From a candidate division WWE3 bacterium (lineage in GTDB: Bacteria; Patescibacteriota; WWE3; UBA101185; UBA10185), in contig JAGQNX010000001.1 of the NCBI GenBank assembly GCA_020427865.1, positions 1 to 5,307 of the forward strand: a DNA stretch of 5,307 nucleotides, in the 5' to 3' direction. This document shows, piece after piece, positions 5,229 through 5,307 of this stretch (position 1 is its first letter; every line of letters starts with the position of its first letter). Below the pieces are notes generated by a model, which saw only the letters and a list, made by a program, of their open reading frames with translations, was not told where the DNA came from and ran no database searches. Position numbers and translations under genes: made by a program.

Positions 5229-5307
5229 TTATTTATGTTGTGGAGCGTTTATCATTCCGCATTTTTTATATTTAAGACCACTACCACAAGGACAAGGGTC
5301 GTTTCTT
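5229..5307 (-). CDS. secA: SecA C-terminal tail, SEC-C zinc motif (5' part outside window)
   Basis: The last 26 codons of a gene entering from the right edge read RNDPCPCGSGLKYKKCG, then MINAPQHK and two consecutive TAA stops (5229-5231 and 5226-5228). RNDPCPCGSGxKYKKC is the SEC-C motif that ends SecA, the ATPase that drives proteins through SecYEG and uses this tail to bind SecB and/or ribosomes. Three Cys ligands are present (C-x-C-x8-C). The fourth ligand, usually His or Cys directly after the third Cys, is Gly here; the His near the end (NAPQH) might substitute. SEC-C also occurs in a few other proteins, so SecA is very likely but not proven from this tail. Confidence 0.88.
   Translation of the reverse strand, partial: RNDPCPCGSGLKYKKCGMINAPQHK

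Noticed and set aside
1..5307. Novel defence, mobile or CRISPR system
   Set aside because: All long frames are housekeeping or envelope genes, and no direct-repeat array, transposase, terminal repeats or toxin-antitoxin pair is visible.

Overview
The window is compact, AT-rich bacterial DNA that uses the standard code: UGA ends lepB, and tryptophans are TGG. It carries five protein genes: the 3' tip of secA, a small DUF378 membrane protein gene, an MscS-family channel gene, a type I signal peptidase gene (lepB), and most of rpoB. Only the MscS gene lies on the + strand. The RpoB is short: it lacks both large lineage-specific insertions of the E. coli beta subunit. There is no rplJ-rplL directly upstream of rpoB. 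Together with the SecA tail and the DUF378 protein, this points to a Candidate Phyla Radiation (Patescibacteria) organism. That assignment is an inference from sequence style and has not been tested by a phylogeny.

Layout: positions 1-2972 (minus) hold the first 990 codons of rpoB, and the gene runs off the left edge. Positions 2973-3194 hold a strong-looking rpoB promoter followed by an untranslated leader of about 180 nt with several inverted repeats. lepB lies at 3195-3818 (minus). A 76-bp divergent spacer follows, then the MscS-family gene at 3895-4953 (plus). The DUF378 gene at 4950-5159 (minus) converges on it, and the two stop codons share TTAA. A short promoter and Shine-Dalgarno region precedes the DUF378 gene. 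The last 26 codons of secA lie at 5229-5307 (minus).

The genes are housekeeping and envelope functions: transcription (RpoB), export (SecA), leader-peptide removal (LepB), osmotic protection (MscS) and a small membrane protein of unknown role. No defence system, mobile element, CRISPR array or RNA gene is visible. The most interesting content is regulatory: (1) the convergent MscS/DUF378 pair, where each gene appears to carry the other's terminator hairpin in its last codons; (2) the long structured rpoB leader; (3) a terminator-like GC hairpin inside rpoB codons 141-148; (4) an almost perfect Shine-Dalgarno of the DUF378 gene sitting in a small hairpin, while the other genes have weak or no Shine-Dalgarno.
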